DNA of 64,000 bases. It comes from Epiperipatus broadwayi. Lineage: Eukaryota > Onychophora > Udeonychophora > Euonychophora > Peripatidae. How positions within the stretch are numbered: the stretch's first letter is position 1; each line of letters starts with the position of its first letter. Position numbers and translations under genes: made by a program. Under the pieces are notes generated by a model. It had not been told where the DNA came from. It did not search any database and saw only the letters and a program-made list of their open reading frames with translations. The stretch lies in contig JAQFVV010000012.1 in NCBI GenBank assembly GCA_028023455.1, positions 6,236,499 through 6,300,498 of the forward strand. Direction: 5' to 3'. Shown here one piece after another: positions 1-13,600 of this stretch.

Positions 1-130
1 TTTAAAAAACTTAAATGAATCGCTTAAGTTTAGAAGGTACATTCTATATACATCAACTCTTACAGACCATGCTTAAATTAGGGTTTGAGTCTATTGTGTG
101 CCAGATATTATAATCAAATATTCAATTGTA
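1..130. repeat. Edge copy of palindromic repeat family E
   Basis: The first ~130 bases match 63158-63290 in the same orientation with scattered substitutions. They carry the diagnostic near-palindromic block built on ACTTAAGT and a downstream motif GTGTGCC. The copy is cut by the window edge, so its full length cannot be seen. No coding potential is visible. Confidence 0.8.
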
Positions 131-1577
131 CAAAATAATAATAATAAAATATATACTTATGTGCCTAAAAAAAGATTTTAATAAATATGTGTGAATGGTC
201 TAATTCTTGATTTTAATTTCTGAAATTTAGATATTTAATGAAAGTGCAATAAATGAGTGGTTAATATTTTAGAATATAGTCAAATTTTAAAGTGAAGTAC
301 ATAAGATGAAGAACAAACCAATGGCACTGATATTAGTTAGAGAATTAAAATTCTGAAGTGAAAATATAATTGATATATTGTTAAAACATGAAATGACAAT
401 TTAATATTCTGAATCGAATATCAAATGTTTATAAGACCTAGGAACAGACCATGTTTGCATTATATGGATTGATGTGAGTTAAAAAAACTGGGTCAGAAAT
501 ATTGGAATAAATTTATACTATCATGAAGTGGATTGGCATTGTTTTAAAAAATATAGTAAATGTATAAACTATCTTGATAATAGAGGCTTTAAATTTCTTA
601 AAATTTCATCAAAGCTGCTATTTATATTATGCATTTAGTATTGTAAATTGTTGATAGATAAAGATTTATTGTATAGTTGAAAAAAGTAGTGTGATAGACT
701 ACCTTCAAAAGAAGTTATTCTTGCAGATGTTACAATCATTAGACTTTCCATAAAATTTATGGCTAATAATTTTATCATTCTCAATACAATTTTTACTGAA
801 GTATTACATCATTTAAAAAAGTATTTCTAAACTGTTAAAATCTAACAGAAATTTGAAAGCATTGATTTACAGAGAGTGTGATATCATAGTGACCATGGAA
901 AATCTCAAATTAACAGAAAAGAAATTTGCATTTCTGCATATGCAATCTATAAATTGAGAGTAAATATTTTACCGTCTATAGAAATAATGTTAAAATTTCA
1001 AAAAAATTCATGTTTAACTATTTATACTTCATTTAAAATTTGAGAACTTACATGGATGACAAGGATTGGCAATGGTAACAGTGGGAATAAAATTTTAGTC
1101 ATTATAAATGCAAATAATGATGTATTAAAATTTGCTCAACTTAATGCTCCCAAAGTAGAATGACTAAGACATCCACTTTAATAACCTTGTGAATGTCCAA
1201 CATTTTCATTAATATATATTATGAGAAAGTTTAAAGCATGAAATAGCATAAATATAAATTGATCTTCATGATCCACTTATAAATGATGTTAATACCTCTA
1301 AAAAAATTTATGCCTAATAGTTAAACAGACAAAATTAATTCCATTTAGTTTGCACTTCAGTAATTTGTATGATGGCTATGTATGGTAACTATTAATTAAA
1401 ATACATAGAAAAGCTGAAAACTATATGATCTAGTAAAAGCCATTAGTCTACAAGATTTTTTTGCATCTAAATGAATACTCGAGTGATATATAAATAATAA
1501 ATCAAATATGAAACTTTAAAGTATATCCCTACTTCTTTGAATTCTAGTTATCAAGTATCTTCAATATATATGTGTGT
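131..1577. other. Gene-free AT-rich stretch
   Basis: I see only AT-rich sequence with short homopolymer runs. There is no open frame of note, no RT, transposase or tRNA motif, and no tandem repeat. Confidence 0.6.
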
Positions 1578-1810
1578 GTAATAGTTAATAACATAGCAAT
1601 TTTTATACATATAAATAATATGGGAAAAACTACTCTTCACACATGTGCTATATAAAATTATCATGCACTCTTTCATCAATAAATATTTTAAAGCATAAGT
1701 GGTCTGGTTATGTTTAGAACTTCTTTAAATAACCCAACAATTATTGACCATGAATGAATTTAGGGCTTGATTTTATTGCAAGCCTGATATTTAAATCAGC
1801 ATGTTACTTG
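1578..1810. repeat. Dispersed repeat A, copy 1
   Basis: This block and 3508-3735 share an extended, gapped similarity. Both run through a TAATAACAT motif, a GCTATATAAAATT motif, a CATTAATAAAT/CATCAATAAAT motif, then GTGGTCTGG/TTGGTCTAT and a TTGACCATG/TTGACTGTG motif. Divergence is high, so the duplication or insertion is old. No protein homology is visible. Confidence 0.6.
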
Positions 1811-3507
1811 CTTTAATTTTACAATGTTTAGCACCACAATGAATTTTTAAAAAATTAATTTGAGACCAATTTTCACAATAACTTCAGTTTTAATAATGTT
1901 AGAGAAAAATGTTATATTGACAGAAAATAGAAAAACTAAGAAAAAAATTAAGGCTAAGAAAATTAGTGATTACCATTAAATAAGAAAAAAAAAATTTCAA
2001 TATCCAAAAAAAATTATTACTTTGTTATTTGTTCATAATTTCTTATTTATCATTAATTAAGTTTAAAATTACATCTTTATTAATTTCTTTGTAATCTTCA
2101 CAAAATTCTCATTCAAACCATGTATAATATTTCTTTTCTGAGATAATCCATAACTTCAGAACTTACAAAAAAAAAAAGAACTGTAAGAATTCATTATATT
2201 TTCTTGTACCCCAAAAGTTAAAAAATCTCAAGGCATCCATAAAAAAAAAGATTATTCCTAATAAAATATACAAAATAAATCATCTCCAGAAGGTGAATAT
2301 GTATTTGTAATCATAGCAATTGGCTTCTGGTCTATCCAAAACTAAAAATTGAAGGCAACTGTCTTTACTAATGATAAAATGATTTCCTCTCTTCATTTTA
2401 TATTTATAATATGCATCAGTGATATTATCTTGTTATATTTATTCTCCTACAGAGGTATAATTTGTTTACATATAGCTCATTTGTTAGCTGTAGACTTGAA
2501 AATAATATGATGCAAGATATGGCAAAACTACTGACTCCACAGCATGAGTATCAAGTCATAGACCAGAATCTGGATTTGATTCTTTACCTGCAAACAATTT
2601 GATGTGGTATACATATACATTGTGGTTATCACAACACATGCACCACTCAAAACCTCTCTTTATTGGTTTTAAGAGTTTATTGTCACATGGTACTGTGACC
2701 AGTAAATTTTGTGATTGCTTCATCAACTGTAACATTTTAGTGCATCTAATAATCAGCCTTAAAATTTACATTGTACTGCTCTATAATAGTCTAATTTTAT
2801 AAATGCAGTTAAAATCATAACTTGTTATACATAAAGTCATGCTGGTATACACTAATACAAATACAGGCACACTAATAATTTATTAAACCTATTGAAAGTC
2901 ATTATGTCTATAAAATAAGGATACCTCAAACTTGGATCAGAGCCCTAAAATTACATTGTACATTATTGCCTAATTTATAAATATAATTTATATACTACAC
3001 AGATGTGTTAGTACAAACACATTAATAAAAAAAATCTAAAATAATAATCAAATAATTTTAAAAAATCTAAAATTAAATACTTACATATTATATATGGCTT
3101 TGCATTTAGATTTTTGAAGCATGTTGAATCCCATTTTTTAATTACATTTTGTCATTAAAACATTTATGCCTATATTTTTTTCCATATAGACTAATAAATT
3201 GAGCAGAAAATAATAAATAAATGGACTTAATGCTAAAAAAATAGGATTCTTGTCCAATTTTAATGTGTCATATATCACATTAAAAAAAAAATCAATCAAC
3301 AGAGAATGATGGTATTGGCACATGCATAGCCCATTTGGTTTTCCTGCAATTTTAAAATAACAAAGAAATTTTAATTTCAAAAGAATGAGTGGCAGTTGCC
3401 CTAACTTTTGCAAAACAGTTTTAGTTCAGATTATATATCACAGGGAAGAGAAAGTTTCTCACTTTTAATTACCTGTGACAATGAACCTCTTAGTTGATAT
3501 TTATGTA
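1811..3507. other. Gene-free stretch between the two repeat A copies
   Basis: Short open frames of 67 and 91 codons occur here (2599-2802 plus, 3138-3413 minus). They have no recognisable motif, biased low-complexity composition and no conserved context, so I do not call them genes. Confidence 0.55.
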
Positions 3508-3800
3508 ATAATTAATAACATTGCAATTTATACATACACGAAATAGTATGGAAGGAAACTACTATTCAAATGGGCTATATAAAATTGTCATATATTCTTC
3601 CATTAATAAATCTTTTAAAAGCATAGTTGGTCTATCTTTGCTTACAGCTTATATTTTAAATAAGTCAAATTTATTGACTGTGCTTGAACTTAGGATTTGA
3701 TATTAATGCAAATCTGATCTTTAAATTGCTGTATTTAATAAGACCAATCCTAAATTCAAACATGGTCAATGAATATTGATTTATTTAAAGAATAAACTCT
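3508..3800. repeat. Dispersed repeat A, copy 2, with inverted tail
   Basis: Second copy of the repeat at 1578-1810. The last part (about 3735-3800) reads back as an inverted version of 3660-3720: the TTGACNNTGNTTGAA motif reappears on the other strand. The copy therefore ends in an imperfect hairpin. Confidence 0.55.
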
Positions 3801-4239
3801 AAATATAACAGGAATACATATGTTTTTAAAACGTTTATTGATTTTTAATTCTCGAAATAATAATCAGTTGTATCCATTACAACTGTTGCATTGCTTTTGT
3901 CAGCAGGGAGAATAATTATAGATTTATCTATTTTGAGAGATTTAATTGCTTTTCTCTCTCCATAGGATATGTTTGATTTCAGGTTTGAAACTGAAACCTA
4001 CAATTAACTCTCACAGATCTGAGAAAAGTGAAGCTCTGTTAATTAATACTCAAAGGTTTTCTAAATATCAAACCTTGCATTCCATTAATAATGTAAAATG
4101 TTTTTGAAAAATAAAACTTAACTGATGAAGACTTCAAAAGAGCTTTCCAAGCATATTCTACCTTACATGGAAAAATAAAAAATGCCAAAAGAAAAAAATT
4201 TTCTAACCTACATGGGCACATCAAAAATTATAATGTACC

Positions 4240-6150
4240 AAGCAATGTACCAATTTCATCTGTTAAAAATTTCAGTTCTAAATATCTAACAGATACTGAA
4301 ATTTCTGTTCTTGAAAGAGGATTAAACTTTGCCATAACATCACCTAATATCTCTTTATTATATAAAATGGCAGCCACTGAGGATGTCACTCAAAAGTTGT
4401 CTTTAGAAGAAGTATCAGAATTATGCTGGAGAATAAAAAGAATACTTAATAAGCAACAAAAATTTAAGTCAAATATATCCTATGATGAGAGAAAAGCAAT
4501 TAAATTCCTCAAAGTAGATAAATATATGATTATTCTCCTTGCTGACAAAGGCAATGCAAGAGTTGTAATGAATACAACTGATTATAACAACAAAATACAA
4601 GATATCCTCACAGCAGATCAATACAGAAAAGTGGCAAAAAATCTGATATCAGGTACAGCAACAAAGTTACAAGCACTACTCAAAAAGCATTGCAGGTACT
4701 TCAGTGATTCAGTAAAGGGTAAAAGAACATATTTTAGCAAAATTCCTCATTTTTATGGTCTATCTAAAATCCCTAAGGTTCATGTTCCATTAGGACTTAT
4801 TGTTCTAGAAATTCACCTTTCCAAAATTTGTCAAGATTTCTTTTTAAAGTTCTTAGTCCTTTGGCATACAAGACCCAATCCTTTGTCAAGGATTCTAGAC
4901 ACTTTGTAGAATTAATCAAGAACATGAAAATTGAAAAAACTGACTTACTGATAAGTTAATGGTCCATGCGAAGAAACACTGTCTATTATAAGGAAAAGAT
5001 TAAATGGTGCTAATAGCTTACAAACAGGAACAACTCTTCCTATTGGTAATATAATGGAACTATTAACATTTTGCATAAAAACAAAATACTTTCACTATAA
5101 TACAGAATTCTTCCTACAAAATCAAGGAATGGCTATGGGTCCACCATTGTCATTCTCATTAGCAATATTTACATAGAAGAACTTGAAACCACAGCTATAA
5201 AAACTATTCCATATCAACCTAAAGTTTGGCTTTGCTAAGTGGATGATACATTTGTTGTATGGCCACATAGTGAAGCAATATTACAAACATTCTGAAAACC
5301 TATCAACATATCCCCTTTGATTAATTTCACAATTGAATCAGAACAAGAACAAAAATTAGCATTCTTAGATTTTTTGTGACAAGACTCCCTCATGGCAAAA
5401 TCAACACTACAGTTTACCAAAAACCTACACATACAAAAAATACGTAGCCTATACATACAATCCCACCAGAAACATAAAACATAGAGTTATACTATCACTA
5501 TAGAACAGAGCAAAATAAGTTTGTTCAGAAACCAGAAATTTGGAAAAAGAAAAGATCTATATAGAACAAACTCTTATGAAAAATAGTTACCCATCAGCTG
5601 TTATTAAGAAAACCTTAAATAGACAACAAAAAGAAACATCAAAGAAAAAATAAATATTGATACTGTAGTGTACCCATTCATGCTGAAAATAGACAAATTA
5701 AGGAAAATCTGCAATCATTATAACTTCATAACAGTCTTCCAGAGTCATACTATACTGTGAGGAATTATAACATCTACAAAGCCTAAACTTGAAATGCTGA
5801 AAAGATAAAACTGCATCTATGAAATACCATGTGAATATGAAAGAACATATATTGGTGAGATTAGTTGTCCCATTGAAAAGCACTTACAAGAACACAAACT
5901 GATGATTAGAAGAGAGAAAACAGATATGTCTAAGTTAGCAGACCATGTATATACCAGTAAACATATGTTCAATTGGGAAAACACAAAAATACTCTATAAA
6001 GAAGAAAAGGTACAAAGAAGAAAATTTAAAGAAGCTGATCACATGACAGTGGCAAACAATCCCATAAATCAACTTAGTGTGATTATACATAATGTATGGA
6101 AACCATTAATCAAGTTTGCTCTTAAGAAAAAGTGGAGAAATCAGGAGGAA
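4240..6150 (+). pseudogene. Penelope-like element 1 (RT plus GIY-YIG), decayed
   Basis: Penelope-like retroelements encode one protein with an N-terminal region, a reverse transcriptase related to telomerase and a C-terminal GIY-YIG nuclease. The longest open piece is 4367-4909 (180 codons), open in frame back to about 4240. It holds the DKG motif (LLADKGNARVVM) typical of the PLE N-terminal half. RT block QGMAMGPPLS lies near 5125-5155, and VDDTFVVW, the catalytic YVDD-like box with its Y lost to a stop, near 5240-5265. The GIY-YIG signature appears as IYEIPC...TYIGE at about 5815-5870, followed by an open piece from 5902. At least six stops or frameshifts separate these blocks. The 5' limit is uncertain. 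The open frame to 6216 runs past the PLE into SINE-like sequence. Confidence 0.85.
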
Positions 6151-6184
6151 CTTCATAGAGAAGTATATGAAATTTCTACTGACT

Positions 6185-6400
6185 GTTGCCTTTGGCAGGA
6201 TGGTTCAGCTGGTTAGAGCATTACCTTAAAATTCAATACTCAAGAATTTAAGGGTCCAGATTTAATTCACAAGCTAGTGCTGTCACTGGTCAGGCCAGCA
6301 ACACCTGAAGAAGAGGGGAGAATAATACTTCTTGAAACATTGTGCATATACTAACCTGTTTGATGTGCTATTATTAACAGTTGAATGTATTCAGAATATT
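6185..6400 (+). mobile_element. tRNA-derived SINE-like element, degenerate
   Basis: A box A-like stretch (GGTTCAGCTGGTTAGAGCA, about 6202-6220) is followed about 35 bases later by a weak box B-like stretch (GGGTCCAGATTTAATTC). After this comes a body containing a short inverted CACTGGTCAGGCCAG motif and a TAAATAAAG-type end near 6405. This is the layout of a tRNA-head SINE. It cannot fold as a working tRNA. It is unrelated in sequence to the short SINE family listed below. It may instead be the 3' flank of the preceding PLE. Confidence 0.45.
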
Positions 6401-6445
6401 TAAATAAAGTTAATTTTTTCTAAAGACATTCAATATTCATGTTAG

Positions 6446-6900
6446 ATGATGGGAATAGTCCAATATATAAATATGACTAATACACCATCATCACAAATCT
6501 TCAGAAAACACAATGATTTTTATATTATTTTTATTGATTTTGTAAAGGCATTTAAGTCAGTTAATCAAAGTTCTATGATATTGTTTAAATTAGTCACATG
6601 TTCACCAAAATTTATGAATATCATACAGTTTCTATATGATATAATAAGAGGAATTATTATTACTGCAGATAGAAATTTAAGACATTTGAAAAGAAATTGG
6701 TGTTAAACAAGGATATGTATTTGCACTAACATTGTTTTCAATATTTATGACAGTGATTATTTAGAATTGTTTATAGACAGCTTAATAAAGCAAGGATGAG
6801 AATGCAATACAGGTTTTAGGGTGAAAATTTTATTTGAATTGATTAAAGGCAAAAACTATAATTTCATCTTCTTGGATTCTGGTTTATTAGTATGCTAGTA
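6446..6900 (+). pseudogene. Non-LTR retrotransposon RT fragment
   Basis: The 86-codon open frame (6446-6706) contains FIDFVKAFKSVNQ, matching the RT palm block [V/I]D[F/L]xKAFDSV that holds the first catalytic Asp. After a frameshift near 6690-6710 the sequence reads IGVKQGYVFALTLFSIF, matching the GVKQGCVLAPTLF block of LINE RTs. The FADD block cannot be seen. Both ends are missing and at least one frameshift is present. It differs from the LINE family at 9046 and 45800, which has a GVRQGD-type block. Confidence 0.75.
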
Positions 6901-6903
6901 AAT

Positions 6904-7026
6904 ACACTATTTTTTATTGTTTTTTCATATATCAAAGCATCGGCCAGGAAGCGAACCCGCAACTACCGTCTGCAAACAACTTCTTGCAAGGCAGCTGCAC
7001 TACCTCTCGGCTACCACACTATTTTT
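6904..7026 (-). mobile_element. Short tRNA-derived SINE, copy 1
   Basis: Minus-strand copy of a ~100-bp element made of a tRNA-like head (box A GTAGCCGAGAGGTAG type, box B GGGTTCGCTTCC type) ending in a TATGATATATG-like tail and an A-run (seen as T on the plus strand at 6911-6925). Flanking direct repeat ACACTATTTTT at 6904-6914 and 7016-7026 marks the insertion. The element proper is about 6915-7015. Confidence 0.8.
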
Positions 7027-7077
7027 ATCAGTTTAAAAATAATTTAAAGAATGTAGTTAATGCTTTGAGTACAAAAG

Positions 7078-7151
7078 GTTTTTGAAAATTAATTATTAAT
7101 TGCGATATAAATTTATACAATACTTTGGTTTAATAATTAATTTTCAAAAAC
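7078..7151. repeat. Perfect 22-bp inverted repeat
   Basis: Arms 7078-7099 and 7130-7151 are exact reverse complements with a 30-base loop. No T-run terminator context or gene is nearby. It may be the remnant of a small fold-back element. Confidence 0.7.
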
Positions 7152-7159
7152 ATTTTTTA

Positions 7160-9040
7160 TACAGTCAGTGATGGAAGAACAATTCTCATCAATTTTATTG
7201 AACAATTTTAAAATGTAAACCAATTTAAATTCTTTAGTACTTTTAAAAATAAAAAGACATTAAAAAGACATTTGACTTGAAATTCAGACTCCAATTTTAC
7301 TGCTCCTGGTTTTGGAAAGTTAATCATATAGAATACATTTCACCACAAAAAATAATTACTACAACTAAGATAACTGTATATAAAGTTGCCAAAATGAGAC
7401 TTGAGATCCTATCAAGGTAGTATAAAGATGTTAGAAAGGTTTAAATTAAAGATGCTCTGTAAAATTTTAAAAATGCAAGTCAATGGCATAAAACCTATCA
7501 ATATATGCTTCAAATTGATGAATATGTTATTATAAAGTCCATTATTATATATCACACATTTTGTAATATTGGACATGTAAAATGAATGAATAAGACTTCC
7601 TAAAAGGATTTTTATGGTAAATTTGTTTTTTTGTGAGTGAGATAGATCCCATTGTTAAAAAGTCAATGATGATTGTTTCAATGTTGATTGTTTCCATTGA
7701 GAAAATATTGCATAGGATAGAATATATTGGAGATCTACTGTTTCAGAAAGAAACAGATATTAAAAGAAAGCTCACAAAATATCAAGCAGAAAAGTAACGA
7801 GCATGTTTTGTATGTGGAATATATTCATAGTTTCCAAATATACAAACTATAAGTTTTGCAAAATTAATTTCTAGAGCATATTTTTGTTGTTGTTTTTTTT
7901 CTTTTCATTTTTTCCCCTTGAAAGTGAAATGACCATATTTATTTATAATTGCTGAGAATGGATATAAATATATTGTAGGGTATTGAGTTCAAACTCTACA
8001 TTATAAATCCCAAAAGACTTCAGAAGTGGGAGAAATTTTTTTTTCTCTAATCAACTGATTTTGTTAGTGAAAGTTGACAATATATATCTTTGAATAGTTT
8101 GATAGTTGTATTTAAGAATTAAATATATTAAGCATATATAAATAACTGTCTGCAGACATAAATTCCATACAGTATCATTTTTCTAAGTTTACTCATTAAC
8201 TTTTTATATTTAATTTATATCTAATGAATTATAATATTCTTTCATAATAATGCTTTGATTTTAATACTTTGCCATTACTAATTTATTCTATGACTTGATT
8301 ACTAATAATATTAGCATTCTATAGCTTTCAAATCATTTAGATTATTTTTGATAAGCAAGTTTTATATACTTGAATATCTGTGTGTATGCATGTGTATGTA
8401 CAAACACTAAAGCATAAACATTTACAGATATATTAAAAAGTTTTCTTAAATAATTTGTATTTTCTGTGTAAAAAGTTGTTTTTCTTCTTATATACTATTT
8501 ACGTCCAATTCTTCTTACTTTATTTGAAAGGGTTGAGAAAGGAATGTCCAGGTTGAGAGAGAAAGATAACGTCAATTTTGACATTAACTTCAATGTGAGA
8601 AATATATGGGAATGAGAACAATGGCTCATTAATAAGTAATTATAATTTCAAAGAGACCCAGGTCATTTGACCCACACCAAATAATAAATTTTGAAGAATA
8701 TAAAGATAAAAGAAAAAATTGTATTAAAATCAAGAAATGATAAAATTAATATTCTCACAATTATACTAGAGATTATTATTTTAGATTGTAGGATTATAAA
8801 ATAATTGATCCAATATTATGTCCACATGCCCAAGTACTCCTCCATTTTCTTCATGCCTATATGCCAAAGATTAATAAAATAGAAAAAAAGTTTATTTTGG
8901 TCAATCAACTATTAACTGGTTATCATAGTGTAATAATATAACCATAGTTTCAATTTATGTTAAAGCATAAACTTTATTCTCTCTTGAATAATTTTTTACC
9001 ATCCTGTCTTCTTCCTTTCTCTTTTACCTATATCTAAACA
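7160..9040. other. Gene-free AT-rich stretch
   Basis: No RT, transposase, SINE or tandem structure is recognisable. There are no open frames of note. Confidence 0.5.
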
Positions 9041-9045
9041 GTCTC

Positions 9046-10638
9046 TATGATATGGATATATCTGATTATAAGGAATTCAATTCAGTGATTGAAGCATTGG
9101 ATCATGAAGATACAGACTCAGGATATTGTCATATTCTGAAGAATATTTATCAAAATGCAACAGCAATGATTAGAATACATAGTATTTCTAAAAAAATTAA
9201 CATTGAGAAGTGTGAAAGACAGGATGACATCCATATCCCAAATTTTTATAGCAGTTTTGCAAGAAGTATTTTGTGGATTAAAATGGTAAGCTAAGGGAGT
9301 GAATGGAGATTATTTAAGTCATCTAGATTTTGCAGATGATGTAATTGTTTTTGTAAATATTGATTCAGAACTTTCGAAACTGTTGCTAAGAATTATCAGA
9401 TGAAAATAAGAAAATAGAAATAAATGTATATGCTAAAAAGATTAAATTAATGTTCAATGGATTTTCTTAAAAGAAGAAAATAAAGATTGATAATTATGAG
9501 TTAGAAGAATTTTGCTCAGATTTTTAACACAGAAACCTAATGAATGAAATTAATCATAGAATTAAAATTGGATGGAGTGCTTTTGGTTGAAATAATTTAA
9601 TATTGAAAGAAAATGTGTCTATGTGCTTGAAAAGAAAGGTTTTTATTAGATATATTTTGTCAGTTTTTACATATGGATATGACTTAGACATTTATCAAGT
9701 ATGCAATATAGAGACTTCAAACTACTCAACAAAGTATGAAAAGTTATATGTCACAAGAAGTGTCTAAAAATAAATACAAATGAAAGTACAAACACATATT
9801 ACTGACATCATTGAAAGAATTAAGAAACTGGAGTAGAGCAGGGCTGGACATATTGCTAGAAGAGATGTAGATTAACAGATTAAATCTTGAACAGGATTCC
9901 AAGATATTCTAAAAGACCTAAAAAGTGATCACATGTAAAATGAATAGATAAAATAAAAAAGGGTGTTGGGACGATGTGGAAAAGAGACTAGAGATTGAAA
10001 AATCTGATCGAACTTGGAGAAACTTTCATTCAGCAGTGAATCGATAATGACTGATAGTGATATTCTTTACACAGCTGTTTTTTGTAATATTTCAGTCAGA
10101 AGACGACAACTGCTTTTTCTCACACAGGAACACCATCTTCAACCTCCATGAATCCATAGAAACAGGGATCTTTGCAACTATAAGACTATCAGTTTACCTC
10201 ATCTATGCATTCTAGCTGCTCTGGTGTGCTATTATTTTTGACCCGTGAATCAAAAACTATTGGACCTAACTCACTCCCTCAAAACCAAAGACACCAAACT
10301 AGCCCCACCTCCACTCTTCACAGTCACTTGGGCAATCCTCCAATTCCCATCCTCTCAGCCTCTGTCACAGGACTAAACCATTTAAATGTTTGCAACCAGT
10401 GCAGTCGCCCGCTCAACGAAGATGTGCATCTCGGACTTGCAACCAAAGACTTTCCTTGGCCTAGACTACACACCCTTTCCACTTCCTATTCCCTTTTCAT
10501 ATGTATCCTTCCCCTCTCACCATGTTGCTCCTAAATTTTCATTTTACCATGTAATCACTCATTTGTAAACCTTTTTCTAACTGTATTTGTATCTGTTTGT
10601 TTTTTTATGAATAAACTTTCATCACTGAGAAAAAAAAA
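9046..10638 (+). pseudogene. 5'-truncated LINE (RT C-terminal half plus 3' UTR)
   Basis: Homology starts abruptly inside the RT at DYKEFNSVIEALDHE, equivalent to the KAFDSV block. It continues through KNIYQNATAMIR and INIEKCERQDDI (normally GVRQGD). HLDFADDVIVFV at about 9318-9355 retains the catalytic FADD box. Further downstream are GWSAFG near 9575, an MCLKRKVFI.YILSVFTYG block near 9620-9680, and TDIIERIKK near 9800-9825. Coding ends near 10047. A visibly more GC-rich 3' UTR follows, with an AATAAA signal at 10610 and an A-run at 10629-10638, which fits a retrotransposed 3' end. Several stops and frameshifts are present. The family looks RTE/jockey-like, but I cannot place the clade firmly. 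Confidence 0.82.
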
Positions 10639-13600
10639 GACTGGCTTTAATTACAAAATATAGCTAAATAATTTTATCTAAAAATAAACAAATAGTTACT
10701 ATAAATTAACAATTAATATTTTTTATAAAGAGTTTAACCAATCAATTGCTTGTCTTTTGTAATAAGTATCAGACTAATTTTCTTCCCTAAAAAATCTTAA
10801 TTAGGTATTTATGGATAATATGTAAGCCGGAAGCTTTCCTGGCATTTTTGTTTTAATTATTTTATTTTCAAAATAAAAAGTTTGAAATACATTTTTAAAT
10901 TAATTAATAAGTAATTCATTGATTTAAAAAATACATTTGTATAATATATGTTTATACAAAAATAATTGGGTAGAAAAAGTTTATGTTATAAAAAATTATA
11001 GTGTGTTAATATTAAATCCTAAATATGAAAAAAGTACACCTAAGCATAAACATATTAAATAATAAGCAATAAACTTTAAAAAAGAAAAGAAATAGTGAAT
11101 ATTAATTATAATAAACGCACACATAAATCTAAATATACATAGGCAATACAAAGTAATAAAATTTAGTGTATTAGAAAGCAATGTAGTCCAAGAACGTAAT
11201 AAAGCCTACATTTAGATCATTCCATGTAGATATAATGTTTTAAATTTAACAATAAAAAATAGAATTATTTTTATTTTCTCTCTTTTGTGAAGATAATGTA
11301 GACATTAATTTATATCTTTGAATTATGTAGTTTCCTAATACACTATTTTTGATTATTTGTTGTTAACTTATGTATATTTGCATTTACATATATGTAAATG
11401 GATGTGATTATTTATTTGTTTATTTGTCTAGGAATGCACATAGAGACATTATATATCTATTTACATATAAAAAAAATTCTGGCTCATTAAAATTAATTTT
11501 CAGTTCTTTTGAAATATTTACTGATTATTATTTAATATGTTAACCAATATTATATTTTTCTTACAATTGAACATTTTTAATATGAATCCATAACAATTTG
11601 TGCACATATGTGATTCTTATATGTATATATTGTACACACATTATTTTTAGAGGTATATATATATTACAAATGTATTTATGAATTAATTAATTAATTATTG
11701 AAATATTTTATTTAAATGTCTATAAAGTTTTGATAAGATAGAAATAGTTAAGGTTTTTGGGTGGGAAAATTAAGTAAGATATTAATTACATGTAATACAT
11801 TAACTGTTGATTGAATAAACTATCTAAAAAGAAATATTAACCTACAGGTACTATTTCCTTTATCAGACATAGAAAAAAAATTCATTTTAATTTTTGGATA
11901 ACATCACTTACCTGTATTTTCTGATGAAAATTATTCTTTTGGTTGAAATATTAAAAAAATAGTTATATAAGCAAATAAATGCATTTTGTTTATTTTTATT
12001 TCTTGTAGTTAGTTTATATATTTTATGTACTTCATTATCTTTATATGTAATAGAGGGTACACGATTATTCCTAAGCATTGATAAAATTAATAATTGTTTT
12101 ATAATATATATATATATACTGTAAGTACCAGATTAGTGCTATATTTTACAGTATTTAAAAAAAATAAAAAATAAAGAAGTTCGTTGATCTTTTTTAATTT
12201 TTATTTCACTTGATCTATGAATAATGGAGGTGATGAAGTATTAATGTTAACTAGATAATATTTTTAAATAATATTATTTGATATTAATATCAGCATCAAA
12301 TCATAAATCTGTTGTTGTCAATTTCAGGAAACATATAAACAAGTGAATAAATAAATATATTTTAGATATAGTTAAATAAATCATAGAAAAATCACTTGAA
12401 TAAAATCAATATTATTGTCCATTATTACACATTTCTTTTCTATTACTACAATCTCCATAGCAATTTACCTATTATAAAATTAAATGCTTTACGTCTCATA
12501 TATGTTTTGCTTATTAATTAGCTGTGGAAAATATTAAAAATATGTATAAAAATATACATTCATTAAAATGTATTGAAAATGTTATATGAATTCTTTAATT
12601 CTGGTTAAAAATGAAAAATGATATTGAACTTGTAAAACAGGATTTTATTTTTACTGTATCCAATTGTTTTAAAATCTTCACTTCACTTATTAATTGGAAG
12701 CAAATTTTCTTATACAATTTTCTTACATTAATTAGCAAAATTTGAGTGATAATCAACTGTTGTCCTGACAATATTAACATCATCAAGAGTAGAACAGAAA
12801 CATTGCAACTTGAGTTCTTGTAATTTTAGCATTGCATAGAATGGTCATGTTTATATTTGTCTTAGAGTATTTTAAGTGATTAATTCTCCAATCATGGAAG
12901 GATAAACCTATCCATCTGCCCATTCAATTGGGACAGTTTGTTGATGAAATTCCAGGGGATATGGAAAAATGTAAGACAAAACAAACCTTCAAAATATGTT
13001 GTATTACAAGTCAGCTATAAAAAAACATTCCATTGTCAAAATCTAGAATTCCATCTATTTATTTGTGATGAATACAACCCCCATGATGTGTATATGGATA
13101 TCTTATTCTGATCAATGAATTTCATAAGATTTATTAACTCAACTTATGGGTGATATTAAGCCATTTAAATTTCACTTTCTTAATTTGGAAATAACTGAAT
13201 TTTATCAATGAAAAAAAAAAATTTTTTTTATATATTATTAGCAACAACAACAAAAAAATAAAGCCAGTGATGGGTGATTTTGGATTGACTCAGTACTTGT
13301 TATTATAAAAGCTTGGATACATTTATATGCTTAAAAGAAAATATCAGAATTTAAATGCAAAAGTAATTGAATTCAAATCCATGATAATTAGTATTCATGT
13401 TTGTTTCATTTTAAAACATAACTTAAGCAGTAATTGCATATCGATATAATGTAAAGAATGAAAGAAATATTGATATCATTTTATTAAATTAGATATAAAA
13501 CTGAGTAAGAGTTTATATTATTTGAACATTACAAATAGTATAGGTTTATAAAACATTTTCAAAATGTTATTATAATTATTTTGAAACTAGTTGACTTAAA

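Noticed and set aside
10205-10534. 109-codon Pro/Ser/His-rich frame
   Set aside because: It lies in the 3' UTR of the truncated LINE, overlaps another open frame and has no domain. It is a compositional by-product.
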